Source: Rhodobacterales bacterium 52_120_T64 (GTDB taxonomy: Bacteria > Pseudomonadota > Alphaproteobacteria > Rhodobacterales > Rhodobacteraceae). Taken from it: a DNA stretch of 64,000 nt. The DNA lies in assembly GCA_002162875.1 (NCBI GenBank), contig MABA01000004.1, positions 1 through 64,000 of the forward strand, written 5' to 3'. Positions within the stretch are counted from its first letter, which is position 1; each line of letters opens with the position of its first letter. The translations under genes and the position numbers were made by a program. Below are positions 28,386-37,368 of this stretch, piece after piece. The notes under the pieces are model-generated. The model had not been told where the DNA came from. It searched no databases and saw nothing but the letters and a program-made list of their open reading frames with translations.

Positions 28386-31013
28386 GTGACAGATAATCAA
28401 GATACCGCCGCGGCGGAGGACACCAAAGCGGCTGACATGATCGCCGATTTTGACGTCGGAGCCCGCGATCCAGGAGGCTGGCAGGGCAAGTTGCTCGCCA
28501 GTGTTGCACTAGTTTGGGCACTGTTTCAAATTTATACCGCATCAAACATTCCATTTGTATTGAATGAATGGACAGGGATGAGCGCCTTTGTTTTCAATTC
28601 TGACAAAGCGCGCGCAATCCACCTTGCGTTTGCCTTGTTCTTGGCTTCAACGGCGTTCCCGCTATTCAAGAAATCTTCGCGTACAAGTATCCCGTGGTAT
28701 GACTGGGCGCTGGCGCTCGGCGGTGTAATGGTGACGATGTATCTGGTGCTAAACCAGTCGGCAATTGCAGACCGTTCGGGCCTGCCGACAACCGCCGATC
28801 TATTTATGTCCGCGTTGGGTATCACAATCGTTCTGGTCGCCACGTTCCGTGCGCTGGGCCTGCCGATGGTGATCGTTGCTGGTGTTTTTCTTGTATATGT
28901 ATTCTACGGCGATCAATCGTTCATTCCTGACTCAATCCAGTGGAAGGGCGCGTCGTTTAACAAAGCAATGTGGCACTTCTGGATGCAAACGGAGGGAGTC
29001 TTTGGGCAAGCCCTAGGCGTGTCTGCCTCGATGGTGTTCCTATTTGTTCTGTTCGGTTCGCTGCTAGAGAAGGCGGGTGCCGGTAATTACTTCATCAAGA
29101 TATCCTTCGCACTGATGGGGCACTTGAAAGGCGGACCCGCGAAGGCTGCTGTTGTGGCTTCTGCGGCTATGGGTCTTATTTCTGGTTCGTCGATAGCCAA
29201 TACGGTGACCACTGGTACATTTACCATTCCATTAATGAAACGAGTGGGGTTCTCGGCAGAGAAAGCTGGCGCGGTTGAGGTGGCTTCGTCCACGAACGGT
29301 CAGTTAACGCCGCCTGTGATGGGCGCGGCTGCGTTCCTGATGATCGAATACACGGGGCTATCGTATATTGAGGTTATCAAAGTTGCCTTTTTGCCCTCGA
29401 TTATCAGCTATATTGCCTTGGTCTACATTGTGCATCTTGAGGCCGCAAAGCTGGGTCTTGAAGGGCTTGCACGTGCAGGTGCGCCTAAAACCAAAGCACA
29501 ACGCTTGATGGGGGTAGCCTTCGGTTTCGCGACCTTCATTGTACTTTGTTTTGTCACCTATTACGGGCTTGGATGGCTGAAGGGCGTCTTCGGGGATTAT
29601 ACCTTGATCGGGATGTGTGTGACGTTCTTCGTGGTCTATGCAGTACTTGTGCGGATGGCTTCAAAATATCCTGATTTGGAAGTTGATGATCCTGATGCTC
29701 CGTTCCTCGAATTGCCAGAGGCCGGGCCTGTCGCCAAAACGGGTTACTATTTCGCATTGCCGGTTGTTGTACTGATCTGGTGCTTGATGGTTGAACGTTT
29801 TTCACCAGGCCTCTCGGCCTTTTGGGCAACCTTGTCGATGATCTTTGTGCTACTTACACAACATCCACTGAAAGCACTGTTTCGCGCCGATGGCACAATG
29901 GGTTCAAGCGTCAAAGCTGGGTTCGGCCAATTGGTAGACGGTTTGATTTCCGGTTCGCGCAATATGATTGGTATCGCGGTTGCGACTGGTACGGCGGGTA
30001 TCATCGTTGGTACCGTGACGCTAACGGGCGCGCATCAGGTGATCGGTGAGTTTATCGAATTGATCTCAGGCGGTAGCCTATTGCTGATGCTGGTCTTCGT
30101 TGCGATCTTCTCGTTGATACTCGGGATGGGGTTGCCGACAACGGCTACTTATATCGTGATCACTTCGCTTATGGCACCCGTGATCATTCAGGTAGGCGCG
30201 CAGTCAGGGTTGATTGTTCCGCTGATCGCCGTCCACATGTTCGTGTTCTACTTCGGTATTCTGGCGGATGACACGCCGCCAGTGGGGCTTGCGGCCTTTG
30301 CAGCCGCGGCGATTTCCAAAGGTGATCCGATCAAAACCGGTATTATCGGATTCAGCTATGATGTCAGAACTGCAATCCTGCCGTTCCTGTTCATTTTCAA
30401 CACTGAGTTGCTGTTGATCGACGTCACTGTGACCAAAGCGATATTTGTTTTTGGAATTTCGGTGGTCGCGATGATGTTGTTTGCGGCAACCACCCAAGGA
30501 TGGTTCTTGACCAGATCTAGGCGTTGGGAAAGTGCGGCTTTGCTGATTATTGCGTTTACATTGTTCCGACCGGGTTTCTGGCTGGACATGTGGCAAAATC
30601 CCTACGTCAACACGTCGCCTTCACAAATCATGATGCTGGCTGACGCTGCCGGAGATGATGAGGCGTTACGAATCCGGGTCACCGGCGAAGACTTCTCGTC
30701 TGGCAAAATCGTTGATACGACCGTTTCGCTGCCACTTGGTTTGATGTCCGATGGGGACGGGGCCGCGCGCCTCGAGAAATCTTCCGGAATTGCGTTCCTT
30801 GCTGATGGTGATCAAGTATTTGTCGATAACGTCGTCTTTGGCGGATACGCACAGGATCGTGGGATCGATTTTGACTGGGAAGTAACGAACATCGAAGTTG
30901 ATGCAGTTCGCCCCGTCAAGGAATGGTTCTACATTCCAGCACTGCTGCTGCTTGGGCTAGTTGTGTTTCTGCAACGCGGCCGTATCCGTAAACTCGAAGA
31001 ATCAACTGTCTAG
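28386..31013 (+). CDS. TRAP transporter fused 4TM/12TM permease (DctQM-type)
   Basis: Inner-membrane permease of 875 residues in which the small (4-helix) and large (12-helix) TRAP subunits are fused, as is usual for TAXI systems. The large-subunit motifs GSSIANTVTTGTFTIPLMKR and GMGLPTTATYIV are clear. A soluble C-terminal segment of about 120 residues ends in another hydrophobic helix and a basic tail. The GTG start is preceded by AGGAGGGG. It partners with the upstream TAXI protein. Energy comes from ion symport, probably sodium, as for the family. Confidence 0.94.
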   Translation: MTDNQDTAAAEDTKAADMIADFDVGARDPGGWQGKLLASVALVWALFQIYTASNIPFVLNEWTGMSAFVFNSDKARAIHLAFALFLASTAFPLFKKSSRTSIPWYDWALALGGVMVTMYLVLNQSAIADRSGLPTTADLFMSALGITIVLVATFRALGLPMVIVAGVFLVYVFYGDQSFIPDSIQWKGASFNKAMWHFWMQTEGVFGQALGVSASMVFLFVLFGSLLEKAGAGNYFIKISFALMGHLKGGPAKAAVVASAAMGLISGSSIANTVTTGTFTIPLMKRVGFSAEKAGAVEVASSTNGQLTPPVMGAAAFLMIEYTGLSYIEVIKVAFLPSIISYIALVYIVHLEAAKLGLEGLARAGAPKTKAQRLMGVAFGFATFIVLCFVTYYGLGWLKGVFGDYTLIGMCVTFFVVYAVLVRMASKYPDLEVDDPDAPFLELPEAGPVAKTGYYFALPVVVLIWCLMVERFSPGLSAFWATLSMIFVLLTQHPLKALFRADGTMGSSVKAGFGQLVDGLISGSRNMIGIAVATGTAGIIVGTVTLTGAHQVIGEFIELISGGSLLLMLVFVAIFSLILGMGLPTTATYIVITSLMAPVIIQVGAQSGLIVPLIAVHMFVFYFGILADDTPPVGLAAFAAAAISKGDPIKTGIIGFSYDVRTAILPFLFIFNTELLLIDVTVTKAIFVFGISVVAMMLFAATTQGWFLTRSRRWESAALLIIAFTLFRPGFWLDMWQNPYVNTSPSQIMMLADAAGDDEALRIRVTGEDFSSGKIVDTTVSLPLGLMSDGDGAARLEKSSGIAFLADGDQVFVDNVVFGGYAQDRGIDFDWEVTNIEVDAVRPVKEWFYIPALLLLGLVVFLQRGRIRKLEESTV

Positions 31014-31028
31014 GAAAGGAGCAATATC

Positions 31029-31457
31029 ATGTTTAAATCCATCTTGTTGCCCATCGACCTTAACGAGCCCTCGTCATGGGAGAAATCCATTCCCGTGGCG
31101 ATTGACATGGCGAAAACCTATGGAGCGCAGCTTCGCGTCATGACGGTGATCCCCGATTTTGGCAAATCAATAGTCGGCTCATATTTCCCCGCTGGATTTT
31201 CTGATAAGGCGTTGGCTGATACGATGGCGACGCTTGAAAAATTGGTGGTGGAGGTTTTTTCTACCGACGTTAACGTCGAAAGTATCGCGCGGCATGGGTC
31301 GGTCTATAAAGAAGTGTTGGAGGTTGCGGATTTGGTTGGGGCTGATCTAATTGTCCTGACGTCTCACCGACCTGCACGCAGCGATTATTTGCTAGGCCCA
31401 AACGCCGCGCGCGTGGTGCGCCACGCAAAGCAATCGGTGTTTGTGGTTCGTGCTTAA
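31029..31457 (+). CDS. Universal stress protein (UspA family)
   Basis: 142 residues with the UspA fold: FKSILLPIDLN at the start, and an ATP-binding-like C-terminal stretch SHRPARSDYLLGPNAARVVRHAKQSVFVVR. The gene starts 15 bp after the TRAP permease stop with AAAGGAGC as ribosome site, so it belongs to the operon. Universal stress proteins linked to TRAP transporters (TeaD of Halomonas) bind ATP and modulate uptake, so a regulatory role on this transporter is likely but inferred. Confidence 0.9.
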   Translation: MFKSILLPIDLNEPSSWEKSIPVAIDMAKTYGAQLRVMTVIPDFGKSIVGSYFPAGFSDKALADTMATLEKLVVEVFSTDVNVESIARHGSVYKEVLEVADLVGADLIVLTSHRPARSDYLLGPNAARVVRHAKQSVFVVRA

Positions 31458-31627
31458 GGCGTAGACGGTGAACAACTTGACGATCCCTGTCGAAAGATTG
31501 GGATCGCCAATATGTCTACGATGGGAAGGAGTAACCAAAGGTGTGCGGTAGAGCTTCTAATCTAGCGTGGCATAGTTGACACCAACACCACCGTGCATTC
31601 CCCCGAAGCCCATGCTAGAACCTCCAT

Positions 31628-32563
31628 ATGATAGCTATCTTTTTGAAAACTTTACCCTTCTTTGCCATATTGGGATTGGGGTATTTCGCCGCATATCGAC
31701 GCTTTTTTAGTGAAGAGGCCACCGCTCATCTGACAAAGTTTGTGTTTTATTTTGCCCTGTCAGCGATGATCTTTCGCTTTGCGGCAACTCTTTCTTTACC
31801 GGATGTATTCCACGGATCATCTGTCTTGGCGTATTTGTCAGGCACATTGTCGGTTTATATTCTTGCCACCGTTGTTGCGATCTTTCGCGGAATCGGAATG
31901 GAAGAAACAGTGATCGAGGCACAAACTGCGGCCATAGGGAACGTAGGCTTTTTGGGAATCCCGATGCTCGTTTTGCTGATGGGGCCAAATGCTATCGGCC
32001 CGGTGATGATCGTTTTGGCAACGGACCTGATTGTCTTTGGCAGCCTTATGGTCATCTTGATTTCCGCTAAGCGGGACGGGCGGATGTCTGTCGCTGTGCT
32101 GGGTTCGGTCGCTAAGGGTCTGATAAAGAACCCGATGGTTATGGCGATAACCGCGGGGCTGATCTGGGCCGGATTTGATCTACCTATCCCTGACCCGTTT
32201 GACGAGTTCCTAACGCTTCTAGGGGCCGCTGCGACCCCCGGTGCGTTATTTGCTATTGGCGCATCGCTCGCAACTAAATCGGCCGAACGCAAATCTATTG
32301 CTATCTGGCTTTCGACGGTCAAGTTGATGTTGCACCCTCTGGCCGTTGCTTTTGCAAGTTTGGTGCTGTTCGATGTACCGCCTTTCACAGCGTCTGTTAT
32401 GATCGCCGCTGCGGCTATGCCAACGGCTGGAAACGTTTATATACTTGCACAGCATTATGGAATTGCACCCGTAAGAGTGTCCTCGACCATCCTTATTTCA
32501 ACGGTGATCAGCATCGTTAGTCTGACCATAGTTATTGCGATGGTTTCGGGCCGACACTTCTAG
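31628..32563 (+). CDS. AEC-family transporter (auxin efflux carrier family)
   Basis: A 311-residue inner-membrane protein with ten expected helices in two inverted halves. It shows AEC features such as IGNVGFLGIPMLVLLMGP and AAAMPTAGNVYILAQHYG. Bacterial members carry organic acids such as malate or malonate; the substrate here is unknown. The ATG lacks a purine-rich ribosome site: the bases before it read CCTCC, the complement of one. Initiation may therefore be weak or leaderless. It converges on dctM across a shared terminator. Confidence 0.85.
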   Translation: MIAIFLKTLPFFAILGLGYFAAYRRFFSEEATAHLTKFVFYFALSAMIFRFAATLSLPDVFHGSSVLAYLSGTLSVYILATVVAIFRGIGMEETVIEAQTAAIGNVGFLGIPMLVLLMGPNAIGPVMIVLATDLIVFGSLMVILISAKRDGRMSVAVLGSVAKGLIKNPMVMAITAGLIWAGFDLPIPDPFDEFLTLLGAAATPGALFAIGASLATKSAERKSIAIWLSTVKLMLHPLAVAFASLVLFDVPPFTASVMIAAAAMPTAGNVYILAQHYGIAPVRVSSTILISTVISIVSLTIVIAMVSGRHF

Positions 32564-32581
32564 GTTCTAACCAAAGAATAA

Positions 32582-32608
32582 GGGCCGGACGCTTTTGGCA
32601 TCCGGCCC
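32582..32608. terminator. Bidirectional terminator between the AEC gene and dctM
   Basis: Stem GGGCCGGA (32582-32589) with TCCGGCCC (32601-32608) and an 11-nt loop lies between two convergent genes. The minus-strand exit reads TTATTCTTT, the plus-strand exit is less T-rich. Confidence 0.65.
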
Positions 32609-32633
32609 CCTAACTTTGTTCGTGTCACGCCCG

Positions 32634-34082
32634 TTAGTTTCCGTAGGCCACCGCGGGTAACCATGTCGTAAACTCTGGGAAGAAGAATACAATTCCAAGT
32701 CCTAGAAGCTGGATTAGAACGAACGGGATCACACCTTTGTAGATATGGAGCAAGCTGATATCCGGTGGGCAAACCCCTTTCAAATAGAACAACGCGAAGC
32801 CGACAGGTGGGGTCAGGAACGACGTTTGTAACGTCACCGCCACAAGAATGGCGAACCAGACAACGGATGGATCATCAACGACGCCAAAGCCGTTCACAGC
32901 AAGATCCAGACCAAGAATAACAGGCAGCATAAGCGGCATGATGATTAAAGTGATCTCGATCCAGTCCAGCAGGAAGCCGAGCAGGAAGATGATGAACAGG
33001 ATGAATGCGACGACCATGTAAGGGTTGTCGAATGAACCTAGAACTAGGTTTTCGATGATCTCGTCACCACCAAACCTACGCAAGATAAATGCGAAGAAGT
33101 TGGCTGCGATGAAGATACCCACGATGTACCCAGATGTGTTTAGTGTCTGGCGCATCACGTCCAAGAAAACCTTACGGTTCAAATTACGAGCGAACAGCGC
33201 AAGTATGGTTGCGCCTAATGCGCCGATGCCAGAGGCCTCGGTCGGGGTGGCAAGGCCAAAGAAGATCGAACCAAGAACCAAGAAGATAAGGCCCATTGGT
33301 GGAACAACTGACATTGCAACATCGAACAACAGTTTCGGTGTGATTGGTTCGCGGTTTTTAGGGACAGGCATCGATTTTGGCGAAATGAGGCCGTAAACGA
33401 CGATGAACACAATGTAGAGCGTACCAAGCAGCAGTCCAGGAAACAACGCGCCCATGAACAGATCGCCGAGGCTGATTGCCAGCTGGTCGGACATAATCAC
33501 AAGCATGATTGAGGGTGGGATCAGAATGCCAAGCGTACCCGACGCAGCGATTGTGCCTGTCGCGATAGGCTTGGAATAACCTTGATCCATCATGGTTGGG
33601 ATGGCCATCACGCCAAGCAACACCACGGATGCGCCGATAACGCCGGTCGAGGCTGCAAGGATGATACCGATAACCATAACCGTCAGCGATAGACCACCTT
33701 TAAGCGCGCCGAACAGTACCTGCATGGATTTCATCATCTTGGTTGCAACGCCGGATTGATCCAGCATTAGGCCCATGTAGATGAACATCGGCAAGGCCAC
33801 CAGAACAGGGTTCTTGATGATACCACCGAAGAACCGACCGCCGTTTGCGAACAGCTTGATATAGCTGATGCCGGTGCGTTTGAATTCGATGTATTCATTG
33901 ATCAACTTTTTGCTGGGATCAAGAACAACCTCGCCCACTAAAATGAAAAGCAAACTTACACCGACGAGGGCGTAGACGACAGGGATTCCGCGAAACAACA
34001 TCACAATAAATGTGATGAACATCAGCAGAACCATCCATTGGTTGAGGTCCATAAAACCCCCGAAGAACGATAGAATTTCCAT
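32634..34082 (-). CDS. dctM: TRAP transporter large permease subunit
   Basis: A 482-residue DctM-type protein with about 12 helices. Family motifs include IGIILAASTGVIGASVVLLG, ASGTLGILIPPSIM and LLDWIEITLIIMPL. It forms the ion-coupled channel with the small subunit encoded 3 bp upstream. The neighbourhood of taurine genes makes a sulfonate or organic-acid substrate conceivable (compare TauKLM of Rhodobacter), but that is inference. The symbol denotes the family, not C4-dicarboxylate specificity. Confidence 0.92.
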   Translation of the reverse strand: MEILSFFGGFMDLNQWMVLLMFITFIVMLFRGIPVVYALVGVSLLFILVGEVVLDPSKKLINEYIEFKRTGISYIKLFANGGRFFGGIIKNPVLVALPMFIYMGLMLDQSGVATKMMKSMQVLFGALKGGLSLTVMVIGIILAASTGVIGASVVLLGVMAIPTMMDQGYSKPIATGTIAASGTLGILIPPSIMLVIMSDQLAISLGDLFMGALFPGLLLGTLYIVFIVVYGLISPKSMPVPKNREPITPKLLFDVAMSVVPPMGLIFLVLGSIFFGLATPTEASGIGALGATILALFARNLNRKVFLDVMRQTLNTSGYIVGIFIAANFFAFILRRFGGDEIIENLVLGSFDNPYMVVAFILFIIFLLGFLLDWIEITLIIMPLMLPVILGLDLAVNGFGVVDDPSVVWFAILVAVTLQTSFLTPPVGFALFYLKGVCPPDISLLHIYKGVIPFVLIQLLGLGIVFFFPEFTTWLPAVAYGN

Positions 34083-34085
34083 AGG

Positions 34086-34880
34086 TTAAGCTTTCAACGA
34101 ATTGCTGCGGTTTCGCCAGTAACTGACCGCCGCAATGATAACTAAGAGTGCGAGGCCGTACCAAAGGACGTTGTCCAATATTGCCTCTTTGCCGATGCGA
34201 CGTGATACAATTTCGTCGTTTGTGAAGCGCACATACCACCAGAGGATATAGTAAACGCCACGATCTGCGACGAACCACAACGCGGGAAACGCCGCGATGA
34301 TCGTTTTCCAAAGCACAGGTTGTGTGATTTTCATCAGGTTTCGGTGCAATGCAGCGAAGCCTGCAATTATTGCCGCCCAGAAAAGTACCGGCATCGACAT
34401 TTTAAGCATGTACAGCCCATGCAGGCCGTTCGGGCTATCGGAACCTTCTCTAACCGAGAAGGATGCATAAGAATAATGCATCAGAATGTCGGACATCAGC
34501 GCCAGAAAAGGTAACAGCAACCAGCCTATGGCGAAAACCTCGATACGCGCTTTCTTTGCGTCTGAGAAATGTTCGTGGAAAATATCAACACGAACGTGGC
34601 TATCGGTAGTAATCGCATACCCAAAGCCGCTGATCATCGCAAAGCCGTAGATCCACCATTGTGCATCATCCAGCCACGCTTGATTCATTCCGGCTTTGCG
34701 CAAAAAAACCTGCGATACGATCGCAATCATCAGGATTGGAAACAGCCAAGCAGCTACATTTCCGATATTGATCATCAACCGGTCGCCCCACAAATGCTCC
34801 GCGCGATTACGTTCGCCCGGATCCGAAGTTGCAAGTACTTGATCAATAGTGTCCGTGTTAAACTCTGACATTGGAAGCAT
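34086..34880 (-). CDS. dctQ: TRAP transporter small permease subunit
   Basis: 264 residues with four core membrane helices plus C-terminal extra hydrophobic segments (FPALWFVADRGVYYILWWYV and a last helix near 235-255). This is longer than the typical 160-200 residues and resembles the DctQ of mannitol/chloroaromatic-type systems. Two ATGs nine bases apart could serve as start; the GAGGGGG element fits the second (34871) better by spacing. It pairs with DctM. An attenuator separates it from the dctP gene. Confidence 0.87.
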   Translation of the reverse strand: MLPMSEFNTDTIDQVLATSDPGERNRAEHLWGDRLMINIGNVAAWLFPILMIAIVSQVFLRKAGMNQAWLDDAQWWIYGFAMISGFGYAITTDSHVRVDIFHEHFSDAKKARIEVFAIGWLLLPFLALMSDILMHYSYASFSVREGSDSPNGLHGLYMLKMSMPVLFWAAIIAGFAALHRNLMKITQPVLWKTIIAAFPALWFVADRGVYYILWWYVRFTNDEIVSRRIGKEAILDNVLWYGLALLVIIAAVSYWRNRSNSLKA

Positions 34881-34894
34881 TTCCCCCTCATTCT

Positions 34895-34928
34895 AGAAAA
34901 AATGGCGACCATCGAAATGGCCGCCATT
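34895..34928 (-). terminator. Attenuating terminator between dctP and dctQ
   Basis: On the minus strand an 12-bp stem with one mismatch (34917-34928 with 34901-34912, loop TTCG in transcript) runs directly into a run of T. As in other TRAP operons it should raise binding protein over permease. Confidence 0.85.
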
Positions 34929-34942
34929 CGTATTGTTAAGCG

Positions 34943-35983
34943 TTAGTTACGCGGCATGTAAATGTTGGATGACCAAACTTGGTAACCTGAACGATACTCC
35001 TGCAAATCAGCCCAGACTTCCTGGAAGAACTCATCGCCGTCCGCCAGTTCTACAACAACTTCATCCCAAGCGCCTTCAAATGCTGCAAGCATCTCAGGTG
35101 ACCACTGTTTAAGGATCACGCCGTACTCTTCGGTTGACTGAACCATAGCGGCGTAGTTTGTAGCTTCGCCTTCAGCCAAGTTGGTTGTGATGTTTGCAAG
35201 ACAAGCAACTTCGATCTGGTTTTTCGCTGTGTCCGACAGGTCTTCCCAAACGTCGCCGTTAATCAGCAGCTCGAACAATGTCGAAGGCTGATGCCAACCA
35301 GGGAAGTAGTTGTACTTGGCGATTTTGTGGAAGCCAAGACGGGCATCAATACGAGGCATGGAGAATTCGGTCGCATCAATCGCGCCGCGCTCAAGTGCCG
35401 GGAAAATGTCCGACGCGCCTAGAAGCGATGTGGATACGCCCAGCTTTTCCATGGCTTTCGCGCCAAGGCCGAAGAAACGCATGTTCAGGCCCTGAAGGTC
35501 TGCGACAGTGTTGATTTCTTTTTTGAACCAACCGGAAGTTTCCGGCGCGATAAGACCACAAGGTGTTACGTGTACGTTATAGCCGTTTTCGTCATACATG
35601 CGTTGCCAAAGATCGGCACCGTCATCATATAGGATCCAGCCTAGGAATTCGCCAGCTTCTGGGCCAAATGGCACAGCAGCAAACAAAGATGCAGCGTTGA
35701 TTTTACCCTGCCAGTAACCGGAAGTCGCGAAAGCCGCATCAACGGAACCGTTGGATACAGCATCAAGCGCTTCAAGCGTTGGCACCAATTTGCCCGGATC
35801 GAAATGTTCGAATTCAACGTCTGTAGAAATGCCGTTGATTTTTTCAACGAAGTCGACGGCGCCTGTGCCAAGAATTGGCAAATTTTTACCGAATGCCGAA
35901 GTCATTTCGAGTTCTGTTTGAGCAGTGACCGCTGTGCCTGCCAGAGCAAGGGCTGCGACTGCCGAGAGTAGATTTTTCTTCAT
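34943..35983 (-). CDS. dctP: TRAP transporter substrate-binding protein
   Basis: 346-residue periplasmic binding protein with signal peptide MKKNLLSAVAALALAGTAVTAQ. GGAGG with five bases of spacing selects the second of two adjacent ATGs; an upstream in-frame extension is not supported. The conserved arginine region near MRFFGLGAKAMEKLG, where DctP proteins bind carboxylates, is present, as are the RGAIDATEFSMP and pyruvate/2-oxo-acid-clade features. A perfect inverted repeat lies 64 bp upstream. The ligand is unknown. Confidence 0.92.
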   Translation of the reverse strand: MKKNLLSAVAALALAGTAVTAQTELEMTSAFGKNLPILGTGAVDFVEKINGISTDVEFEHFDPGKLVPTLEALDAVSNGSVDAAFATSGYWQGKINAASLFAAVPFGPEAGEFLGWILYDDGADLWQRMYDENGYNVHVTPCGLIAPETSGWFKKEINTVADLQGLNMRFFGLGAKAMEKLGVSTSLLGASDIFPALERGAIDATEFSMPRIDARLGFHKIAKYNYFPGWHQPSTLFELLINGDVWEDLSDTAKNQIEVACLANITTNLAEGEATNYAAMVQSTEEYGVILKQWSPEMLAAFEGAWDEVVVELADGDEFFQEVWADLQEYRSGYQVWSSNIYMPRN

Positions 35984-36039
35984 CATTACCTCCATAAAAG
36001 ATGAACGACCAAAAGGCCGTTGCCCGCACCGTACCGCAC

Positions 36040-36071
36040 TTACCATCTTTGGTAAAGTTTATTTACCAAAG
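36040..36071. promoter_or_regulatory. Perfect 10-bp inverted repeat, probable operator of the TRAP operon
   Basis: CTTTGGTAAA (36047-36056), five spacer bases, then TTTACCAAAG (36062-36071). A further half site TTACCA at 36040-36045 forms a second dyad with the same TGGTAA, so three alternating half sites are present. It lies 64 bp upstream of dctP and is typical of a repressor operator, with a GntR/FCD- or LacI-like look. No cognate regulator gene is adjacent. The rest of the gap to 36479 holds no other feature I can support. Confidence 0.7.
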
Positions 36072-36479
36072 TATGCGGGTTGAATTTTGGCGCTTGGACT
36101 TGAACGCCAAAGTCAAACATCTGGTGTGTTAAAGGCAATAATTACAGATGGTTATGGTATTGTATGCTTCGTGTAAGCCGTTTCTACAACAATATTGAAG
36201 CGAAGTTTTACACAATTATTGAATAGCACTTCACAAGAATAGCACTTCACAAAACGAACGGAAAGCGCAACCCCAACAAGTTTCTGACGCGACGCTATTA
36301 CGGCACACTTCTTCAATAGACACCTACGCCCACCAATGTGAAGCGCGCGAATTTCAAAACGTCCCACCACAATGAAACATACGCAGCCGGATTTAACAGA
36401 CTTGCGTGTCTGTTACGAACAAATTGACATTGGCCAAAAACTGGCATCAAGTTTGCCCATTGGTAAGCGGAGGGAACAG

Positions 36480-37358
36480 GTGCTTGATTCCGATATAGAG
36501 CGTATTCGCAGACTACCGATTTGGCAGGACGAAGTTGCTGTGGTCCCGCTTGGGGGCGGGCGAACCAATTTCAACTATGTGGTCGAGGATCGGTCCGGCA
36601 AATACGTCGCGCGCCTTGGCGAGGACATAGTCGAGCATCACGTAATGCGTTTCAACGAACTCGCCGCCAGTCATGCGGCCCATGCGGCACGGCTGTCGCC
36701 CGCCGTCGTTTATGCGCAAGACGGTCTGACGGTTTTGGAGTTTGTCGAAAGCAAAACTTTTACGTCTACTGATGTTCGCCAGCAGCATAATCTTGAAAAA
36801 ATCCTGCCACTTGTACGATCCTGCCACAGGGATATCCCCGCCCATCTACGCGGACCTGTTTTGGTATTTTGGGTGTTCCATGTGATCCGCGATTATTCTG
36901 CAAAATTACAGGAAATGGGCAGCCCGTATGCAGCATTGGCTTCTGAACTTCGAAGTATTGGTAATTTACTGGAAGTCGATGCCGGCCCGTTCGACATGGT
37001 ATTCGGCCACAATGATCTGCTCGCGGAAAATATACTTGATGATGGGGATCGGTTGTGGCTGATCGATTGGGATTATGCGGGATATAACTCTCCTTTGTTT
37101 GATCTCGGCGGATTGGCCTCTAATAACGGCCTCTCGCAGGTTCAGGAAATGTGGATGCTAGAAAACTATTTCGACGCTCCCGTTACGGATGGCCTGCTAC
37201 GTCACTACCATGCTATGAAATGCGCCTCATTGTTGCGTGAAACGATGTGGAGCATGGTATCGGAAGTTACTTCAAACCTAGACGTGGATTATGCAGCCTA
37301 CACCGCTGATTTCCACGAGCGCTTCCAACAGACCTATCAAAACTACCAGCAAATGTAA
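36480..37358 (+). CDS. Choline/ethanolamine kinase-like phosphotransferase
   Basis: A 292-residue protein of the APH/choline-kinase fold. It has a nucleotide loop with VPLGGGRTNFNYVVED, catalytic loop FGHNDLLAENIL (Asp and Asn), and metal-binding WLIDWDYAGYNSPLFDLGGL. I choose the GTG at 36480 because CGGAGGG precedes it by six bases; an ATG 108 bases earlier has no ribosome site. It lies 10 bp before the oxidoreductase gene, so the two are co-transcribed. Choline, ethanolamine or a related amino-alcohol is the family substrate; the actual one is unknown. Confidence 0.82.
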   Translation: MLDSDIERIRRLPIWQDEVAVVPLGGGRTNFNYVVEDRSGKYVARLGEDIVEHHVMRFNELAASHAAHAARLSPAVVYAQDGLTVLEFVESKTFTSTDVRQQHNLEKILPLVRSCHRDIPAHLRGPVLVFWVFHVIRDYSAKLQEMGSPYAALASELRSIGNLLEVDAGPFDMVFGHNDLLAENILDDGDRLWLIDWDYAGYNSPLFDLGGLASNNGLSQVQEMWMLENYFDAPVTDGLLRHYHAMKCASLLRETMWSMVSEVTSNLDVDYAAYTADFHERFQQTYQNYQQM

Positions 37359-37368
37359 GGCGAACCTC

